DNA of 64,000 nucleotides from Craterostigma plantagineum (Eukaryota > Streptophyta > Magnoliopsida > Lamiales > Linderniaceae), in the NCBI GenBank assembly GCA_027422505.1, contig JAPQWV010000002.1:27072501-27136500 (forward strand), written 5' to 3'. Position numbers and translations under genes: made by a program. The notes under the pieces are model-generated. The model did not search any database. It worked only from the letters and a program-made list of their open reading frames with translations, and had not been told where the DNA came from. This document shows, in pieces, positions 34,276-45,506 of the stretch; positions within the stretch are counted from its first letter, which is position 1, and each line of letters opens with the position of its first letter.

Positions 34276-35685
34276 AAGATTTACCCTTGTTCATCTTAGA
34301 GAGCGTCTGGTCAGCCTCATCGACTCGCTTCTGTAGCTTGTCGATTTCTTTGTCCTTTCGTGTCAGCACGGCTTCCATTTTGTTCATCCCTTCAAGTTGG
34401 CTTTCTATCATATTTTCGGTCTTCTCATTCTCGTCGGACAGCGCTTTCACCATGGCTTTGAGTTCCGAGTTTTTCGCCTTTTCCTTCTCATATTCCGCGG
34501 ACATCAGCTTCACGGCTTCATTAATCTGGACTTGCACAAACGTCTGTTTCTAACTCTGCACTATCAGAACTTAAATACCCATCAAAACAGTTTGAATCAT
34601 CATAATCGAAAATGATAAATTTTTCTGATGTTGAGTCAGATATTGGCTCGACATCAGTTACCGCAGTGAAGCCGATTTGATGATCTTCTTATTCTTCGTT
34701 GTCTAAGAAGGACTGTATGGTTACTAATGATTGACTGGACTACTTTGGATATGGTTCTTCATCTTCATCGTCAGATAGATCGACCCATAGTGCTTTCCCA
34801 CGTTTGCGAAGGGTGTACGCACATTCGTTGGCAAAGTGACCCCATCCAGTGCATGCATGGCATCTCACTGAATCCCAGTCAATTTTTTTTTTTCCATCAC
34901 GATTGTGTTTGAAGAACGGAGGAGCAGAAGAAGGTTCAGCTTTGACATTCTGGCCCTTCCTGAATGTTGGGCCAACATTTTTCTCCACATTCTTCTTTTT
35001 CTTGAGAAACTTTGTGAAGTTCTTCACAAGCATAGCCGAATCTTCATCATTGTCAGAGTCATCCTCGTTTTGAATCTTGGATGATTGACTGACTAGAGCA
35101 AGGCTTTTACCACGAGAGGCGCTCTTTTGGACTTCAAGGTTGGTCTCATAATTCTTCATGATGTTCATCAACGTGTTGAAGTCCATATTTGCTAATTTGT
35201 GTGCTTCCTCGACAGGCCCTACCTTCACATTAAACTTTTCAGTTAGTGTACGTACTGCTTTATAATTCAATACCTTATTTGAGATCGGATCTCCGAGCCT
35301 GGCACACTCGCTCGAGATCGTCAACAGCTTCCAAAATACGTGGTGACATCCTCATCTTCCTTCATTCTGAGGTTTTCAAACTGGTTGAGGAGAAGCCTTA
35401 GTCGGGTTTCCCTCACACTCGCATCGCCTTCTCAATATCTCTGAAGTAAATCACACGCATTCTTTGCAGTCGTACAGTTTTGAATGATCTTGAACATGAA
35501 GATGTCGACTGAAGAGAAGATGGCATTAAGGGCTTTGTCATTGAACTCGGCTGCGTTCTTCTCGTGAGGACTCCATTCGTCGATCAATTTCTCATAGACT
35601 TTTCCTATGTAGTTTGAGCTAGTAACATCCGCTGTAGAGGATTGTCAGCGCTTAGTAACGTCAAGCGTAAGCTCTCTTACCACTT
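34276..35685 (-). mobile_element. Copia-type retrotransposon gag region with primer-binding site
   Basis: On the minus strand this reads as the start of an LTR retrotransposon. Next to the LTR a primer-binding site TGGTAAGAGAGC (about 35672-35683) resembles the initiator-Met type TGGTATCAGAGC. Then comes gag with WSPHEKNAAEFNDKALNAIF and RETRLRLLLNQFENLRMKED (about 35600-35340), FNTLMNIMKNYETNLE, the CCHC knuckle CHACTGWGHFANEC (about 34840-34880) and a coiled coil. There are in-frame stops near 35440 and 35320, and the sequence stops before protease or integrase, so the element is dead. Its 3' part (34276-35115) is the inverted partner of 33090-34186. Confidence 0.82.
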
Positions 35686-36506
35686 TGAAGTGGGGCGGTC
35701 CCGAAATGGATGTAAAAATACTAAGTTGTAAACTGCTGACGTACATGTTGACGGTAATGCCGAAGCAACACTCAACCTCACACAGACTGCACAGCGGATA
35801 AAACTAATAGCTTAGTGACGAAAACTGATGAACACGAGATGTAAATTTTGCAGCAAGTTATAAAACCTTGTTGTGTGCCTCAAGGCAAAAATTCCACTAT
35901 AAAGATGGATTACAAAACAACTATCAAAAGATAGTAAAATCAAGCATAGCAAAACTACGAATCAAATGATTCTGAAAACCTACAAAGTCTTTCAACCTTT
36001 GGAAAACTAGGCTAAACACAAATTCTCGTGATCTATAAAACTCGCTCAAACTCCCTCATAAAAACTCGTGCTCGTTCGTTATATGCAATCCGGGAAATGA
36101 AATCGACCTTACATACTCCTTCGACTTGGACGACACTCCACAAATGACTTAGCAACCGCAACTAAATTCCACTAACGTCCACTAGGTAGATTTGGTCCGT
36201 TAGTTACTGTTAGGGCGTGACTTGGTAAAGCTCAAATGACTCGGCCTTGTCTTGAACTCCAATACTCCTATTTTTAGAAAGCTCTCTTCCTAAGTTCGCT
36301 CCATCTTATTCACACACAATCCACACGTCTTTGATCCATTTCAAACTTTATCTAAGTCCTGCAAATTACTAATTATAGCCAAGAACTGAATTAATAGGGT
36401 TTTGGGCATGAAAAATAAAACTAGATGTGGACTCAATCTCAGCCAACGATGGTGACTAGCATGTTGTCCCAACATGATTGTCAACGTTGAAATCTCGACA
36501 CTAACA
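35686..36506 (-). mobile_element. Long terminal repeat of the Copia-type element
   Basis: In the plus sense it starts TGAAGTGGGGCGGTCC and ends CGACACTAACA, TG...CA at both edges. It aligns along its whole length with the solo LTR at 40786-41564 (shared phrases AATGGATGTAAAA, GTGTGCCTCAAGGC, AAGATGGATTACAAA, TTTTGGGCATGAAA). Position and the adjoining primer-binding site make it the 5' LTR of the minus-strand element. It lies about 180 bases beyond the 3' end of CCD8. Confidence 0.75.
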
Positions 36507-36687
36507 GATACAAAGTATGAACATTAACAAACTAATCAGCTACTTATAAAAAGTATACACCTTGGTGCATATAAATATATATTTTAATGCTTCGTCTTTA
36601 TAAGTAGCAATGATCTAGCTAGCTATCACACACACACACATTCTTATATAATTGTACTCTCAGATTTATATGTTGTTGATTCTCATA

Positions 36688-38876
36688 TCATATCGTCGTC
36701 TTTGGCACCCAACATCCATGCAAGCCATAAGGGAGAGCATAGGGAAACTTGGCTCTGGCAATTTCTTCAAACGTCGATCCATCAAGCAATACAGCGTATC
36801 CATCGCTGTTCTTCCCACTTACAATCGAGATCACCACGCCTGCAGTCAATTCATTACATTATTCTTGCAAATCAAAATCAATGCTATGTGTAGACAGACA
36901 ACGACATTATTTTGGATAATTATAATATGAATTTTTACCATCATCTTCCTCGGTTGCACCAGGACGAGGCACAAAGAAGGGTTCTGAAGGTACTGAACCC
37001 TCGTCGTGCCAGTTCTTTGCCTTCTTCTCAAACAAGTCGATCTGCAGTACATATATATATTTGATCAACAATTAAGTTTGCAATCGTCTTTTGTCAAACT
37101 ATATTTTATTATTATATACCTTGGTGATTGTGTTTGGGAAGTTGGCAGGCCTTTGAGCACCACATGCGTAGGCATATCTGTATTTCTTTCCTGTAAAATT
37201 AGGGTTTATCCTGCACATGTCCATCCCTCGCCCATGCTCATTCGGATCCAATGCTGAGTATAAACTACCATGTGGGCTCCCATCTAATGGAATTCTGAAT
37301 CTTCCAACTCTATACAACATTTTTTATTTTGATATAATATAAGCATAAATGAAATAATAAAAGGCAGGAGCAAACTCGGATGAATGATTATTGATAATAA
37401 AATTATGTCATGGATGAGGACACTAGCAGCGCAGGCATATGCCTGCCACTAAGGAAGGGACATCGTCGTCAAACCCCAACAAATCATGATGATCCAATGA
37501 TCATATCATCATCAACAAAAAATAATTCTAACAATTTCCCGTTCAAGAGATAAGCAAAATTAATTATTATCTATTCTATTTTATTAAGCGAGGTGCGAGT
37601 ATAAACTGCTCCTTGGTCTATCAATTCACAAAAAAAAAATAATAGTTAAATTAAAATATTACCCACTGTATTTAATTACTATGTTTAGTTAATCATTAAT
37701 TCATATACCTTTAAGTGTGATTATATATATATACAAATTTAAAGTTTCAATTTCTATTTTCAATTAAATTATTATTTATAACCTTGCATCAGGCAACACA
37801 TCTTGCCCAGCAAGTGATCGGAGATGATCCAACTTGAGCTTCTGCAAAATGGTAGTATCTGCAAAGTGTTCGCAGCAATCTGCAATTATAGCCGTTATCC
37901 TCCCATCTTCATCTCTCTCTTCGTAACCATTGATAAAATGGAACGTCACATACAGTGGAACTTCAACACTAGCCACCTTATCAAGAAAATATTATTCAAG
38001 AAACCCTTATAATAACCACATATATATTGCAATTTGCAACCAACATATATAATACGCACAGTATATATATATATATTAATTACTTACGATTTTCCCAGTT
38101 GCTTTGCACATAACATGCATGTACCCTTTAGACTCAGGCCTCCATTGAAACTTATACAGAGGCGTGGGCTCAGCCCTGAGCAAGTTCTGAGCACAGTACC
38201 TCAGAGGCATCTCAGGCACAACCACGTAATGCTCAGTAGCAGGAAAAGAATGAACCCATCCCGGCGAAGGCCCGCCCCTACACTCAACCCTCCCAATAAC
38301 CTTCCTTTCATTAGTCCCAGGTTCCATTCTCACAACTACGTACCCAGGATTAATCAAGTCTGGCAATAAAGTCAACAACTCATCATCTGTCACGATTGGA
38401 TGGGCAGAGTGTATAAGCCCACCTAAGCCATCGCTGTACTCAAACTTCCCCAAAGTGTCCAGAGTGTTTGGGTCGACCACTATGGATCCTTTGATGGTTT
38501 CCGTGAGGCAAACGACCCTTCCGTCGCCCAGCTTTACGACGCCCGTGTTTGCGTTGTCGGTTAAGGAAACGCCTGAGAAAAGATTGGCTAAGTCGCCTAT
38601 GTAGGCCAAGAAGTTGTCGGGTTTTGGGACTTCTGAGAATTCGCGGTAGCATATCTTGTTGTTCTTTTTCGCTGCTTTGTAGGCTTCTGATTCGATCTGT
38701 CGATGTCCCATTATTACGCGGCCTTGTTCGAAGCAGAGGCGAACTAGGGTTGCGTAGCCGTCGAAGAGATGCCTGAAGTTGTAGTCTCCGAGGTGCCATA
38801 GCCCTGGGCCGTTTCTTAGGTAAGTTCCATTCTGCATGTGGGACCAAAATTTATAAATTGTCTAGTTTCTATTGTA

Positions 38877-38919
<43 letters not shown>

Positions 38920-39114
38920 TTTAGTTATTTGGATTGCATGCTGTGTATTGGTGGATTTTTTAAGATGGAATTGGGAACAATAGGACGTCCTCTAAACATT
39001 GTTTAATCCGTGTGATAATGATATGTATCTTGTATTCGCGTCATCCATCGCTGCTAATTCTCTATTATGTGCGGATGTTGATACGAAGAACATATGTATC
39101 ATCAGATCCCTAAT

Positions 39115-39151
<37 letters not shown>

Positions 39152-39498
39152 CTATTACATATATTTATATTTACCAGCCAAAGTGGGATTTCTCCTTGAA
39201 CGTCAAGCTCTCCTTCCCATCGTTCTTGCTTTATACTTGTCCAAGCTAAGAGTTTTGGAACATCGTGATCATCATCGTATCCTTGTTTAGATGACGGGGG
39301 ACTTGTATTGACAAGTTCAGTTGAGGGTTTGCTTGCAACGTTTGTGATGGTTAAAGATCGTATATTTTCACTTGGTTTTTTGTTTTCCAAGAAAGATGAA
39401 GAAGAAGACTCACGTCGAGCAAAGAAAGAGTTGTTATTGAGGTGATTTCTTGGAGTAGTATAGGGTTTGATGGTGGTGGAAACGGCTAAGGAATCCAT
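36688..39498 (-). CDS. CCD8: Carotenoid cleavage dioxygenase 8 (strigolactone biosynthesis)
   Basis: Plastid non-heme iron dioxygenase that converts 9-cis-beta-apo-10'-carotenal, made by CCD7, into carlactone, the strigolactone precursor controlling branching and mycorrhizal signalling. Six exons on the minus strand (39498-39175, 38831-38088, 37976-37783, 37309-37120, 37041-36939, 36839-36688) join in frame and give 568 aa, the family length. The Ser/Thr-rich N-terminus (about 55-70 residues) looks like a chloroplast transit peptide. Diagnostic blocks: AWTSIKQERWEGELDVQGEI, GTYLRNGPGLWHLGDYNFRH, GLIHSAHPIV, GGPSPGWVHSFPATEHYVVV, IADCCEHFADTTIL, GMDMCRINPNFTGKKYRYAY, LPYGLHGCWVPK. Iron-ligand histidines lie in the SAHP, VHSF, CCEH and LHGC contexts. 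No lesion is visible. Retroelement sequence lies on both sides. Confidence 0.96.
38874..38915 (+). repeat. (TTA)n microsatellite in CCD8 intron 1
   Basis: A trinucleotide run of about 13 TTA units lies just upstream of CCD8 exon 2 in gene orientation. Confidence 0.9.
39116..39150 (+). repeat. (CA)n(TA)n microsatellite in CCD8 intron 1
   Basis: A CA run passes into a TA run about 25 bases inside intron 1, close to the donor of exon 1. Confidence 0.9.
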
Positions 39499-40780
39499 TG
39501 ACGTTTATTACTTTGCAATATACTACAGTGTATCTATGTGTTTGTTTGTGTGACAAGAACTATGAAACTCCTCTACTTATAAGGACTACTATCGATCGAT
39601 ATATAGATGATATATATACAAATATATGTATGATTGATGGTACTTATTCCATTTATGTAGTATTTCTTGTTTTGTTTGCGGAATCTGCATTGGTTGAAAT
39701 TCCTTATGCTAGAGGACACAATAATCACTAATTTTTTGTTTAACGAAAAGTTCTATTGGTAGAATAATGAAGCGATGAAACCATCGTGATGCAATAAACT
39801 ATCCATTTTTCGTAACTTTTTTTTTTGTCTCGTAGTGCGTCAGTAAGCCAAAAATATCATAAAACAATGATGATCAAAGACGGTTGACCAATAAGTCTAA
39901 TGCTGAGTGGCGATTCAAAATTAATGGCCATTCAATTTGTGTCTAAACTCCAACATTGCAAAAGTTCAAGCAAATCAATGATGGCTTTCTTGAATTATGT
40001 GCCATTCATTATGTTTCCTAGTCCCATACCTCTTTGGGCAAGTGGAACTTCACTAGTCGTCAGTAATATAGGAATAATAACTGTGTACCAAATGTATAAG
40101 ATTAAAAAGAGATCAAAAGACGGATATAAAACATATCTTTGCTTATGTCCCTATGTTTGGTGTAATAGTTTCAAGAATATGATGAAGTTGAGTTTATCAT
40201 AACAACGCGATTTGAACGGCAGGAAACATAAGATCAACACACATCGTGTAATGGAATTTGAAGAACGTTGTGGAGAAAAAACTTGTCAAAAATCAAATGC
40301 CCACTTAGATCTCAACTAAAATTAATCTACGAGGAAATTAATAGTAGAACTAAGTAATAAACTGACAAGATTAACTATTAACCAATCAGCATTATGTGCT
40401 CAATAGCGATGGCTGGCGAGCCCATTAAATTTTTTAATAATAAATTAATAAGGGGAAGGGCCAATGTATAGTTGAAATGATTTCTCTTTTAAAGATATGT
40501 AAATTGATATATAGGCTATACATATAACTTGGCCAAAACTACGTGGAATTTAAATTTGTGGGAGAGACGCGATTGAAGCCTTATGGTTATTTGGTGTCAT
40601 TTCATGTTTTCTTTGATTCCCACACATTATGTAACGTTGTGGTTTAAAAATGAAATTTTCTAACGTGGCAGACAAAATTAATCTTCAGCCCACAAAAATG
40701 CACACTAAATATATTTTAACTCCTTCATATCGTATGTATGATATAGTCCGATTCAGCTCATTACATCGACTTCAACCGTA
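39499..40780. other. CCD8 upstream region
   Basis: Likely CCD8 promoter on the minus strand. A TATA-like TATAAG lies near 39575 and TATATAT stretches near 39600-39620. An open frame at 39900-40202 resembles no family I know. No repeat is recognisable until the solo LTR. Confidence 0.4.
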
Positions 40781-40785
40781 TTATT

Positions 40786-41564
40786 TGATGGGGGTCCGTC
40801 ACAATGGATGTAAAATACACTAAGTTAGAAACTGATGTTAGACGTGATGTTGGGCTAACACTCACACTCACTTAGAAACTCACAGCGAAAATGATGATAA
40901 CTTAGCGACGAACTGAAACGGACACAAGAGATGATTTTGCGCAGCAAGTTAAATAACTTGTGCGTGCCTCAAGGCGCAAAAATCCACTAAAAAGATGGAT
41001 TACAAACTATAAAAAAGGATAGTTAAAATAGCCTAGCGAAATCTACGAATCTAAAAGGATTCTGAAAAACTACAAGATCTTCCGATCTCTGAAAAGCTAG
41101 ACTAAGAAGAAAAAACTCTCTTGAAGGATAATGCTCGCTCGAAATCTCGCTCGTTGTTCGTCGTCCCTTCAAATGGTTAAGTCCTTCGACTTGTAAGAGA
41201 CTTCTCCAACGACTTGGTAACAGCCCATAACGTCCACTAACGTCCACTTAGTGAGGTTGGACCGTTAGTGACGTTTGAGGTCGACTTGGTCAGTTCCAAG
41301 GGCAGTCTTCACTTAAGCTCCAAGTCTCCTATTTTTAGTATGCTCCTTTCCTATTTTCGTTCTAGCTCATCCACACGCTTTCCACACGGTTTGAACCATT
41401 CTAGCTCTTATCCATATCCTGGAAAATACTAGAAAAATGTCACGTCATAAATAAATTAGTTTTGGGCATGAAAGATAAAACTGAGATAGGGAACATTCTC
41501 GGCCAACAGATGTTGACTAGAATGTTACCCCATTATTGCTTCTGTTGAAAGCTCAACATCAACA
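40786..41564 (-). mobile_element. Solo LTR with 5-bp target-site duplication
   Basis: The edges read TGATGGGGGTCC and CATCAACA, with the 5-bp direct repeat TTATT immediately outside (40781-40785 and 41565-41569). That is what remains after homologous recombination between the two LTRs of one element. It is related along its full length to the LTR at 35686-36506. It is 779 bases and non-coding. Confidence 0.88.
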
Positions 41565-42159
41565 TTATTTATGTATATACTCGTTCTATCCTTGTTGGAA
41601 TATTAAATTCTTTTTCCGATTCACATGAAAATACATACATGTATGATTGTGTCATTAATTAACCTCCTCTGATAAGGATCTTAATTGTCTTATAGTCATT
41701 CCTTAGAAAAGCCAAGCAAGAAAAACACGAGACATAGCACGTTGATAGTGATCGACACCTCATAAGTGAAAACAACATGATTGAGAAAGCCATAACCTGT
41801 AGATGCTTCTAACACGAAACTGCTACCGCAGGTCATCCTTGTTAACCATCATTGATTTTTCCATTTCTTTTATATATATATATACATTGTTACCCTCGGG
41901 ATTCTCGGCTAACGGTAAAACAACCTGCGTTAGAAATAACCCGCGACTCGAGACACGGGAAGAAAAAGAGCAGGGAAAACGAAAGGAAGGTGTACGAGAA
42001 AGGAGAGGGACCCGAGCGGAAAAGAGGGACGAACCCCCGAGAGGGGTTGGAAGGTGACCTTGGCGAAACGGCCTAAGAGACCTCGAGAAGGGAAAACAGA
42101 GACGAAACCGAACAGAATTGACGTTCCCGAGGATGGAAGGGAAGGCTCGAACGGAGCGG

Positions 42160-42990
42160 TTCCAGGAGTTGAGATTGCGAGTTTTCCGTCTCCTCGAGGT
42201 GGAGTTTGTTGGGAGTGGCGAGCCGGAAACTCGCCGGAGCCGCCAGGATCCGCCTGAGAAAGAGGCAGGTCGAACTGAGGACTGAAATGAAGAAGATGAG
42301 CTGATGAAGACTGCGACGAACAGTTACCGTACGATATAATTCGCGCCAGATCTAAGGGCTCACATTTGAAGCTGGAAGATTAAGTGTTGATCGTTAGATG
42401 GCGCTCAAAGCTATGGACGGCCCAGATTAGATGATGAGTAATCAAGCGGATGATGAGTTTTGTCCGTTAGATCAAGATCGGACGGTTGTGGCTTAAAGTG
42501 GCATTTCACTTATAAAAGTGTCATTGCCTTTTATGCAACTTCACGTGGAAATGCACAGGCGACGTGGCGGATTAAGGGAAGTCAGATCAGATTAAACGAA
42601 TGGACAGGATTGATCGCGAATCACACTTAAAGAGTGATCTTCAGCTCTATAAATATGATATTTCAGAGTTCGACTGAGTATCTTTCCTAGCTTATATCTT
42701 CTTGTAGAGTGAAAACCACGGTGAGTCGTAAACACGAAACATGTAGAGGGCTGTAACTTTCGTGTTGGTGGTTAATGAAAAGAAGCTCGGTTGATCCGTG
42801 GATGTAGGCCAAACTTGGGCCGAACCACGTTAAAAACAGTGTTAGAGTGTGTGCGTTTTACTTGCTGTTTTTGAGCTGTTCGAGCTTCCGATAGCTCAGA
42901 GTCAGTGCAATCGATAAGCACACATTGAAAGCACATCCAAATACGAGTCTAACGGCGGTCCTCGATCAACAAATGGTGCGGTGAGCGTGG
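42160..42990 (+). repeat. Direct repeat copy 1 (about 0.83 kb)
   Basis: It pairs with 43840-44666. Shared landmarks are CCAGGAGTT-AGATTGCGAG, AGTTACCGTACGATATAATTC, CAGCTCTATAAATATGATAT and, at the end, AATGGTGCGGTGAGCGTGG. The TATAAATA and downstream leader-like sequence resemble an LTR promoter. Both copies run past the likely LTR edge (GATCAACA) into the same GGTGCGGTGAGCG, which may be a primer-binding region. Confidence 0.8.
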
Positions 42991-43839
42991 TGGACGGAGC
43001 TATCTTCCCGGGAGTGACCGCAAGGAGACTCGGTTTGGGATTTTTCGTCGGGACAATCGATTTTGGACTGATGAAGCTGCGGCTCAAGGCCCGTTTGATT
43101 GGGAAGAGGCTTGAGGAGGCTCTGATGCAGGTGATGGTGTCGCAGGCTGCCACGGGAAGCACATCAGAGGGTGAAATCACGGCGGAAACGCGGGAAAAGC
43201 TTCGGGAAATCTTTCGGGTGAATTGGTGATGATTCGGGGCGATTTGCGGTTTGAGAGAGGTGTTGCGGGGATCCAAGGTGATGCGAGGTTGGACCTGGAG
43301 TTAAGGAGGAACCTCGTGTGGATCGGGAGGGCTGGAGAACAGCCGGAGCAACTCGAGAACCGCGGGAGAACGGATCAACGCCGGAGACAGAGCAGGCTGG
43401 TTTTCGGCCGGTTTCGGAGGCGCGACTTTTCGTGTCTCGGAGGGTTTTCCGGATGAGGCAACTAGTCCTACGTGAAGTAGGGAATGTGGTGGCTCGAATG
43501 GTGCTCGAGGGAAGCCATGGGGACCTCGTCTTGAGGTGGAGCAAGGTCGTCGAAGTACCTTGGTTGGAGCAGTTTCTGTCAAAGCTGCTCCGAGTAGTTG
43601 TGTTGGAGCTCGAATTGCGGCTGTTTCGGGCTTGAGGTGGAGGCCGTTCTACCTCGGATGCAGAGTATTCTCAGGGCACAAGAGCGGGTGAGCTCGGAGG
43701 TGGAAGAGATGCGGTGGCCGGGGTCAAAACGGCGGGCGGAAGTTCGACAGAAAAATTCTGCTGCTGCAGAATTTTGTCTGTGTGGTTTTCTTGTGAAGTT
43801 TGGGTGGCTGTAGCTGGCGAGTTTGGGCTGCTATGCGAA

Positions 43840-44666
43840 TTCCAGGAGTTAAGATTGCGAGTTTGCCATCTCGAGGTGGAGTTTGTTGGGAGTGGCGAGC
43901 CGAAAACTCGCCGGAGCCGCCTGAAAAAGAGGCAGGTCGAACTGAGGCCTGAAATGAAGAAGATGAGCTGATGAAGACTGCGACGAATAGTTACCGTACG
44001 ATATAATTCACGCCAGATCTAAGGGCTCACATTTGAAGCTGGAAGATTAAGTGCTAATCGTTAGATGGCGCTCAAAGCTATGGACGGCCCAGACTAGATG
44101 AGGAGTAATCCAGCGGATGATGAGTTTTGTCCGTTAGATCAAGATCGAGCGGTTGTGGATTAAAGTGGCATTTCACTTATAAAAGTGTCACTGCCTTTTA
44201 TGCAACTTCACGTGGAAATGCACAGGCGACGTGGCGGATTAAGGGACGTCAGACTAGATCAAACGGATGGATGGGATTGATCGCAAATCACACTTAAAGA
44301 GTGATCTTCAGCTCTATAAATATGATATTTCAGAGTTCGACTTAGTATCTTTCCAAGCTTATATCTTCTTGTAGAGTGAAAACCACGGTGAATAGTAAAC
44401 ACGAAACATGTAGAGGGCTGTGAGGGCTGTAACTTTTGTGTTGGTGGTTTAATGAAAAGAAACTCGGTTGATCCGTGGATGTAGGCCAAACTTGGGCCGA
44501 ACCACGTTAAAAACAGTGTTAGAGTGTGTGCGTTTTACTTGCTGTTTTTGAGCTGTTCGAGCTTCCGATAGCTCGAATCAGTGCAATCGATAAGCATACA
44601 CTGAAAGCACATCCAAATACGAGTCTAACGGCGATCCTCGATCAACAAATGGTGCGGTGAGCGTGG
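43840..44666 (+). repeat. Direct repeat copy 2 (about 0.83 kb)
   Basis: Second copy of the 42160-42990 repeat. Differences are few: single bases, small deletions near the start (CCAGGATCCGCC reduced to CC) and an extra TGTGAGGGC near 44420. This suggests a fairly young duplication or a young LTR pair. Sequence diverges right after GAGCGTGG. Confidence 0.8.
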
Positions 44667-45506
44667 ACGAACACGTGAGAGTGCCTTCAGATGGAGAATT
44701 CTAACCCGGATACGGTGTGGGCGGTGTGTCCTCGGCCCTTGTAAGACGACTGGTGAATCTGCGACGAAAATCGCTTGGTGCAGTGCTTGGGGTAGAAGCG
44801 CTTGGTGCAGATAATCGTCGAAGGGGAGACCCGTTGTGTGGTCTTGAGTTTGAGGGGAGGATTGTTGGGTGCAAACAATCAAGTCCCACACTGATGGAAT
44901 GAAAAAAATTAGAGTGGCTTATAAACTTGTGGGTTCACTTCCTCTATTGCCAATTGGTTTTACAGAGGAACCCCACAAGCTTATACGGGTCTGGGTTTGT
45001 GCTGGAATTGGGCCTGAAAATTCCCTACAGAGCGTCGAACAGGAAAAGAGGAAGAAGAACGTGGGGAAGACCACGTCCCCCATCCGGAGCTTGCGAAAAA
45101 GGCGGACTGGGTTGAGGAACAGGTCAAAGGTGCGGGAAGATCAGACAAGTATAAAAGGTAACAGTTAAACCATTTTCTACGTACGCAAACTCAAACGCGA
45201 AAACTATCATACTAGCCTAGCACATGTCCTTACCTCTTTTTGAAAGAAAACTGACTTAAGCATCGGAGGGGCGTCGCCGGAAACCACCCCGACCCCCGCT
45301 AACTTGTTTTTTCGATTTCGAGTGCTCGGTCCGAACGTTGACAGCGATCGTTAGTTCAAGAAGCTGTGCCAAAGTCCGTCGTCAGCAAAAGTCGTTTTTC
45401 GCGGAACACATCATATATATATAATGGCTTAGCACACAGAATCATGAGAATCTTTACACGAATGAGCGTACTATGTATGTCCCCTGTCAATAAACTATAA
45501 GAAGAC

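Larger units (their letters stand above)
41890..45175 (+). mobile_element. LTR-retroelement debris
   Basis: GC-richer DNA than its surroundings, containing an 0.83-kb direct repeat (separate entries) and broken open frames without recognisable protease, reverse transcriptase or integrase. At 44851-44862 the purine tract TGAGGGGAGGAT followed by TGTTGGGTGC (44863) looks like a polypurine tract and LTR start, then a typical LTR promoter-like stretch (CAAGTCCCACACTGATGGAA, GGCTTATAAAC). The outer borders of the composite are not defined. Confidence 0.6.

Noticed and set aside
39900..40202. A 100-residue plus-strand frame upstream of CCD8
   Set aside because: No motif, no splice or promoter context, and composition of ordinary AT-rich intergenic DNA.
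42981..43229. An 82-residue frame (MSVVDGAIFPGV...) as a possible gag gene
   Set aside because: No zinc knuckle, no recognisable gag motif, and neighbouring frames on both strands are equally open in this GC-rich repeat DNA.
44625..45168. Several overlapping frames on both strands
   Set aside because: They lie on repeat DNA with a polypurine tract and LTR-like start and have no homology I recognise.
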